Source: Pseudomonadota bacterium (lineage in GTDB: Bacteria > Myxococcota > Myxococcia > Myxococcales > Anaeromyxobacteraceae). Taken from it: 37,979 nucleotides of DNA. The notes beneath the pieces were generated by a model, which was not told where the DNA came from, did not search any database, and saw only the letters and a list, made by a program, of their open reading frames with translations. The position numbers and the translations under genes were made by a program. Of the stretch, positions 33,126-37,979 are shown piece after piece. How positions within the stretch are numbered: the first letter of the stretch is position 1; each line of letters opens with the position of its first letter. Location of the stretch: assembly GCA_023428085.1 (NCBI GenBank), contig JAEYZK010000178.1:1-37979 (forward strand), read 5' to 3'.

Positions 33126-36100
33126 ATGACAGCTCGAAAGCGTGCTGTGGAAACCGTGAGAGCTTCCCGTGATGGGCATGAGTTCCACGAAGCGTGGGCC
33201 GCACGCATGGCGCTTCAGCTCGTGGTGCCGTCCGATGATCTCGTTGGGATCGCGGTCGAGGGACTGTCTCCCGCTGATCAAGAGGGGGCGCCTGCGAAGG
33301 CCGTAGAGGTAGCGGACCTCACGCTCTACCACGGAAAGTCCCCGAGCCTTGCCAGTGCACGTGCGATCAGGGTTGTGCAGCTGAAGTACTCGCTCGCGTC
33401 CGATGGCAAGCCCTATCGAGCAGCCGACGCGAAGGAGACGGTAGAGAAGTTTGCTACCGCCTACAGCAGCTTCAGGAAGAGATACGGGGAGGGAGTCGCC
33501 GACAAGAAGTTGTCTTTCGAGTTGGTGACGAACAGGCCGGTACTTCCGGAGCTGGCTGAAGCGATAGCGGCACTGGGCGGTGAAGCGAAGCTGACGGGCG
33601 TTGCTCGAGAACAGGCTAGGCAGTTCACCGAAGCCGCGGGACTCGCGCGGAAGCTCCTTGCCTCCTTTGCAAGGACAATGCGGATCACGGGGTTGGCCGG
33701 AAGTCTCGAACAGAATAGGGGGGCTGTCGCCCGGACCGTTGTAGACTGGTCCGCCGCTCCGGATGCGAACGCCCGAGCTAGGCTTGCGGGGCTCAGGCAT
33801 CTCGTAAGGACGAAGGCCGGATCGGGCGGGCAGGGCGGCCGAAACGTCATTCGACGCGTTGATGTTCTCGATGCGCTTGAAGTCCAAGATCAAGCGGACC
33901 TGTTCCCTTGTGAGTCTGTCTTCCCAGAAGTGGGTGAGGTCGTCGACCGCGAGCAGCTCCCCGAGGTGGTCGCCCTAGTCCCAGCGCTCGATAGGCCGCT
34001 TGTTGTTCATGCTGCGGGCGGAGTCGGCAAGACGGTGTTCTTGCGAAGTCTCGCGAACCGCTTGGGTGCGAAGCACAAAGCGATCCTGTTCGATTGCTTC
34101 GGCGGGGGGGCATACCGTGCGCCTGATGACGCGCGACATCTACCAGGTCGTGGACTCATCCACATAGCCAACGTGCTTGCGGGTGAAGGCCTGTGTGATC
34201 CGCTCCTGCCAATGGCCGTCAACGCAGAGGAGGTTGCCTCGGCATTCCGCAGACGCTTGCAGCAGGCGGTGGCTACTCTTCGCCGTGCATCGAGGGATCA
34301 GCAGATCATCCTGATTCTTGATGCTGCCGACAACGCGGCAGAGATAGCCAACGAACGGCATCAGGACGCTTTCCCCTCTCTCTTGCTTCGCGCCTTCTTC
34401 CACCGTGGATCGGTGGACGGAGTGAAGCTGGTAGTGAGTTGTCGGACGTATCGGCGCGAGCTCGTGACAGGAGACGTTCCCTGTAGGGAGGTAGAACTCC
34501 GACCATTCTCTTACGAAGAAGCGGAAGCCTACCTGCGCGCCCGCGTGAGCGAGCTGAGCACGACCGACGTGCAAGTGGCGTGGGCCCGCTCCGAGGGGAA
34601 CCCCAGAGTGCTGGAGCACCTAGCACTCGGGGGAAGGGGGCTGCTGGATCCTGCGGAAGCACAGCAGAAGATCGCTGTGGACGAGTTGATCGAAGCGCGG
34701 ATCACTACAGCGCTTGACGAGCTCAAGAAGAAGGGGACTCCCGAGCGAGTGATAGGCACATTCCTCGCGGGGCTGGCCGTCCTACCGCCTCCCGTTCCAG
34801 CGAAAGAGTACGCCGATGCGCACGGTCTAGATGTCAGCGAGGTGAAGAGCTTTGTTGCCGACCTGTACCCGCTCCTAGAGAACACCGGGCACGGTCTCAT
34901 CTTTCGCGATGAGCCGACGGAGACCTTCGTTCGAAGGAGGTATGCGGCGACACCGACGGACATGAGTCTGATCGTAGAGAACCTGCTTGGTCAGCAGGAT
35001 CGGTCAATGTACGCCGCTGCGGCATTGCCGGGATTGCTCGAGAACCTTGGGGATGGGCAGCGGCTGTTCGCTCTCGCATTTGATGAGCGGCTTCCTGAGT
35101 CCATCGCGAGTACTGTTGGGAAGCTGACGGTCCGCTACGCGAGACTCAAGGCCGCAACGCGAGATGCTGCACGGAGGGGCGAGTGGGGGCAACTCGTTCG
35201 CCTGTTGGTCGAACTCTCGACGCTTGCGTCCATCTCTGATCGCGGCTCGGCGTACCTTCTTGACGGACCAGATCTGGTGGTGGCATCGACCGATGCCGAT
35301 GCGACTAGGCGTCTCTTCGAGACGCGCACTGCTTGGCCTGGGACGAGACATGCCAGACTGGCGATTGCGTCGATGCTGGCGGGAGACAAGGGTGCGTGCG
35401 CGAGGCACGCGGTGCAAGCGGCGGAGTGGCTGGAACACTTCTACCGCGGCTCGAAGCAGAGCGTGAGCCCGGAAGCAAGGCCGGACGGATTCGACTTCGT
35501 CGCCATACCATTCCGGCTTGTCTGCGAGTCCCGGGTTGAAGATGCGGTGAGATACCTGGAGGGATGGCCTGACTGGTTCTCCTACGACATCTCGACCCGA
35601 CTGTACTCGCTGCTCGCACAGGCGCGACAGGGAGAAGTGATCTCTGCCGACGCGGTCAGTGTGTTCGTTGGCAAGCTCGAGGGTCCCGGGACTCTCGCGG
35701 CTGCACTCGCCGAGGAGGTTCAAGATGCAAACAGAGCAGGCCTTATCTCAGCGCTAGGTGAAGCCTGTGTCAGATCGGGAAGGCTCGAGGCGGACTCCAC
35801 CTTCCGTTCCGACCGGAGATGGCGCCTCGAGGACGGAATCCTGAAGGCGGCTGCCATCGCCATCCTTCAGGGTCGTCGCTCCGAAGCCTTGCAGATGCTC
35901 GATGCGGGCTCGCAGCAACGGCCGCGTTTGTGGTCATTCGCCGAGCGCCTCGAGGCGGGGGATGTCTATCGGTTCCTGGTCAACGTCGCTCTACGATGTG
36001 CAGCGCGTGAGGAGTCAGTCAGCGAGCGGGCGATCCTGCCGGAGGAACTGAACGGTCTTGCTTCGTCGCTCGGTTCCGAGGACGACAGCGTGTCGCTTCG

Positions 36101-37967
36101 GAAGGCGTTGGAGCAGAAGCTCAACGCCGTCGTTGCCGGTGAGCGAGGTGTGCCGAAAGAGAAGAGGACCATAGGTGAGCATCTCAAACGTGACGCAGAG
36201 CGCTTCTTGGCAGAGAGACTCGAGCCCGTTTTGAGTGTAGCGCGCGCGCTCTACTTCGTCTTCTCTGCTCCTCGCGGTCGGTGCGATCTAGCCTTTCAAA
36301 CTCTCGGGAACACGTGGAGTAAGCTGCGCCTCAGCCGTGACCCTTCCCGGCCGACAAGTGAACTCGATCACTTCTTTGACCAGTTAGGCAGGCACGCCCT
36401 TCTCTTTGCGATGTGGGCGCGGGATGATGTAGGCCGCGAGGTACTGTCCGGATTAGTGGCCAAGCTGTCTGAAGAGGGAACTTGTCCGGTCTCGTCGCTG
36501 ATCGAAATGGTGTCGATTCTAGCGCGGCGCCCAGGCTCTCATGATTTGGCCGGGAGGCTTGCGAAGGCTGCTCGGCAGGGCATTGAGGGCGAGGACGAGG
36601 TCGGGAGTCGCGCCTCTCTGTTCGCGGACCTGGCCAGGGCAGTGCTGCCATCGAGTGCAGAAGAGTGCGTAGCTTATTTTAGGCTCGGTCTAGAGCAACT
36701 CGACGCGATAGGCTCGGGAGACTACCGGTTCACAAACGAGCTTCTTCTGTTCGCGGCTGAGGCCAGGGGACAGGGGCTTGAAGAGCCCGACTTCCATGCC
36801 TTGTCGAACATCTGTGAACTGAACATGCCGTACGAGGAAGAGAAGTTCCCTTGGGGTGCGTTCGGCCGAGGGCTGGGGCGTGTCTCAGGCCTGAAGTCGC
36901 TTGCTAGGCTCGGGCGATGGGATGATCGCGAGAAGGTCTCCCTCGAGTACACCCTGCTCCCCTACCTCACGGCATTGGTTGAGCAGGACAAGGTTGACGC
37001 ATCCGTGGCGCTAGGTTTGCTCAGGCTTGTAGATGCCGCTGAGGCGTGGGGCGGTGGAACCCCTGAGTTCACGCAGATTCTCGAGAAGAAGAATGTGGAG
37101 GGGAGAAGGGAAGTATTTGCCGAGCTCCTGAAGCAGTTCCTGGACAACAAGACGAGTGTGTTCGCATCAAGCCGGCTAGCAAGCCTTGCGGAAGTAGCGA
37201 ATCGGGAGCTGGGTTCTGGTGAGGACGTAACGGCGTATTTGACGGAGGCGGCTCCCCTGCTTGGCAGGCTGGCGGACGAAGTAAACAGCACGAGACACTC
37301 TGTAGGAGGCGACGCGTCGAACACTGAGACCGGAGTCCAAACGGAGGAGGCGCAGGCGCGGCGTGTTCTTGAGGAGATCGCAGGTGCCGCGGATCCCGCC
37401 GACGCGGAGTCGCTCTCTCGGGCCGTAGAGCGAATGAACGCGTATGAGCCGATGTATAGGCGGTACGTATCTGTCTTCTTTGAGAAGATGAGGGAGCGCG
37501 TTGGGTTCGCTGCCAGAGGCGCGTACGTTCGCGGGATCGCGGGTAGCGCTGTGCTCTCCCTCTACTTCAAGCTCATGGAGCTGAAGGAGTGTAGGCGCGT
37601 TTGGGCAGAGTCATCGAGTGCACTCGAACAGGTGTTCGCGGAGCTCGGAACGCAGCTTGTTCGAAGCCACCCTGACGAGTTCGTGAGCTTTGAGAGGCTG
37701 GACGGTTCGGACCTGAAGGGGCTCAGCGACATTTCGGGCGTTGCGGTGTCGCAGCTAGCGATGGAGCTGGCAAGCGCGTTTGCCCAACCGGAAGCGCAAG
37801 TGCCGGCATCTGTGTGGCTGGGGCTAGCTACGTCACTGTGTGATCGCGCACCTCGGTCAAGTCCCTATCTGTGTGTAAATCGTACTCACGGTGAAGCTCC
37901 TCGGATGCTTCACGCCGCCTTGGCTTCGGCGACCTCCTTTGACTTCAGCAGGGACATGTCGAGATAG
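33126..37967 (+). CDS. Avs-like protein: N-terminal Cap4-like nuclease, STAND NTPase, long helical sensor
   Basis: 1613 aa. Residues about 15-100 look like a PD-(D/E)xK nuclease of the Cap4/DUF4297 kind: GHEFHEAWAARMALQLV, then Glu45 (AVEGLSP), Asp64 (EVADLTLY) and Gln85-x-Lys87 (VVQLKYS). A P-loop STAND NTPase follows: Walker A AAGGVGKT (Lys302), Walker B ILILDAADNA (Asp399-Asp402), a sensor-like VVSCRTYRREL and SEGNPRVLEHLALGG, as in NACHT/AP-ATPases. The remaining 1000 residues are helical without recognisable domains, fitting a TPR-like ligand sensor. Avs proteins use this order to detect phage proteins and then activate the nuclease, causing cell death. Assignment to Avs rather than another nuclease-STAND family is inference. 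No clear ribosome binding site. It is divergent from an integrase. The stop lies 12 bp before the window end. Confidence 0.82.
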   Translation: MTARKRAVETVRASRDGHEFHEAWAARMALQLVVPSDDLVGIAVEGLSPADQEGAPAKAVEVADLTLYHGKSPSLASARAIRVVQLKYSLASDGKPYRAADAKETVEKFATAYSSFRKRYGEGVADKKLSFELVTNRPVLPELAEAIAALGGEAKLTGVAREQARQFTEAAGLARKLLASFARTMRITGLAGSLEQNRGAVARTVVDWSAAPDANARARLAGLRHLVRTKAGSGGQGGRNVIRRVDVLDALEVQDQADLFPCESVFPEVGEVVDREQLPEVVALVPALDRPLVVHAAGGVGKTVFLRSLANRLGAKHKAILFDCFGGGAYRAPDDARHLPGRGLIHIANVLAGEGLCDPLLPMAVNAEEVASAFRRRLQQAVATLRRASRDQQIILILDAADNAAEIANERHQDAFPSLLLRAFFHRGSVDGVKLVVSCRTYRRELVTGDVPCREVELRPFSYEEAEAYLRARVSELSTTDVQVAWARSEGNPRVLEHLALGGRGLLDPAEAQQKIAVDELIEARITTALDELKKKGTPERVIGTFLAGLAVLPPPVPAKEYADAHGLDVSEVKSFVADLYPLLENTGHGLIFRDEPTETFVRRRYAATPTDMSLIVENLLGQQDRSMYAAAALPGLLENLGDGQRLFALAFDERLPESIASTVGKLTVRYARLKAATRDAARRGEWGQLVRLLVELSTLASISDRGSAYLLDGPDLVVASTDADATRRLFETRTAWPGTRHARLAIASMLAGDKGACARHAVQAAEWLEHFYRGSKQSVSPEARPDGFDFVAIPFRLVCESRVEDAVRYLEGWPDWFSYDISTRLYSLLAQARQGEVISADAVSVFVGKLEGPGTLAAALAEEVQDANRAGLISALGEACVRSGRLEADSTFRSDRRWRLEDGILKAAAIAILQGRRSEALQMLDAGSQQRPRLWSFAERLEAGDVYRFLVNVALRCAAREESVSERAILPEELNGLASSLGSEDDSVSLRKALEQKLNAVVAGERGVPKEKRTIGEHLKRDAERFLAERLEPVLSVARALYFVFSAPRGRCDLAFQTLGNTWSKLRLSRDPSRPTSELDHFFDQLGRHALLFAMWARDDVGREVLSGLVAKLSEEGTCPVSSLIEMVSILARRPGSHDLAGRLAKAARQGIEGEDEVGSRASLFADLARAVLPSSAEECVAYFRLGLEQLDAIGSGDYRFTNELLLFAAEARGQGLEEPDFHALSNICELNMPYEEEKFPWGAFGRGLGRVSGLKSLARLGRWDDREKVSLEYTLLPYLTALVEQDKVDASVALGLLRLVDAAEAWGGGTPEFTQILEKKNVEGRREVFAELLKQFLDNKTSVFASSRLASLAEVANRELGSGEDVTAYLTEAAPLLGRLADEVNSTRHSVGGDASNTETGVQTEEAQARRVLEEIAGAADPADAESLSRAVERMNAYEPMYRRYVSVFFEKMRERVGFAARGAYVRGIAGSAVLSLYFKLMELKECRRVWAESSSALEQVFAELGTQLVRSHPDEFVSFERLDGSDLKGLSDISGVAVSQLAMELASAFAQPEAQVPASVWLGLATSLCDRAPRSSPYLCVNRTHGEAPRMLHAALASATSFDFSRDMSR

Positions 37968-37979
37968 CGGCGGTCGGTC

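Larger units (their letters stand above)
31290..37979. mobile_element. Left part of an integrative island carrying an Avs-like defence gene
   Basis: Bounded on the left by the tRNA-end-like att sequence; contains a tyrosine integrase and, divergently, a nuclease-STAND defence-type gene. Composition is less GC-rich and codon use looser (more A/T at third positions) than in the 31 kb to the left, which supports horizontal transfer. The right boundary is beyond the window, so size and other cargo are unknown. Confidence 0.7.

Overview
The window is very GC-rich, with short intergenic gaps, many GTG/TTG starts, a PAS hybrid histidine kinase, a DnaK paralogue paired with TPR proteins, and multihaem cytochrome c. 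Together these suggest a myxobacterium, most likely Anaeromyxobacter (Myxococcota). That assignment is inference from composition and gene content; no rRNA or other marker is present.

Layout. 1-2995: a TPR protein end, an Hsp70 paralogue and a TPR/linker protein, one + strand operon. 3258-7362: mostly - strand: a diphthamide-type ATP pyrophosphatase, a MaoC/HadA-HadB-like dehydratase pair, an extended SDR, dephospho-CoA kinase and an exported protein. 7385-8594: tetrahaem cytochrome c and the GTPase EngB. 8710-12834: - strand genes, including a 584-aa protein in which I recognise a nitrilase-fold Glu-Lys-Cys triad behind an undescribed N-terminal region, a YtxH-like protein, an endonuclease/exonuclease/phosphatase-fold protein and GreB. 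12925-15575: MetF and an ABC exporter. 15669-17032: a YedY-like molybdopterin oxidoreductase with its cytochrome b. 17151-20129: an SDR and a hybrid histidine kinase.

20612-30147 is centred on plant polysaccharide breakdown. It holds a secreted GH43 exo-beta-1,3-galactanase-like enzyme with a ricin-type lectin domain, and a 1572-aa modular lipoprotein: GH10 xylanase, three malectin modules, six InlB-B-like repeats and a C-terminal CE1 feruloyl/acetyl esterase. Similar LacI-type palindromes (GAAMCGGTTC) lie upstream of both, suggesting shared control. A GNAT-like protein, a beta-propeller-like lipoprotein and a DUF1801 protein lie around or between them.

At about 31.3 kb the character changes. 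A tRNA 3'-end-like att sequence is followed by a tyrosine integrase (with a clear intrinsic terminator) and, divergently, a 1613-aa protein. That protein has an N-terminal PD-(D/E)xK (Cap4/DUF4297-like) nuclease, a STAND-type P-loop NTPase and a very long helical C-terminus. The stretch is visibly less GC-rich than the rest. I read it as one end of a mobile defence island carrying an Avs-like anti-phage protein, the most interesting system in the window. The far end of the island lies outside the window.
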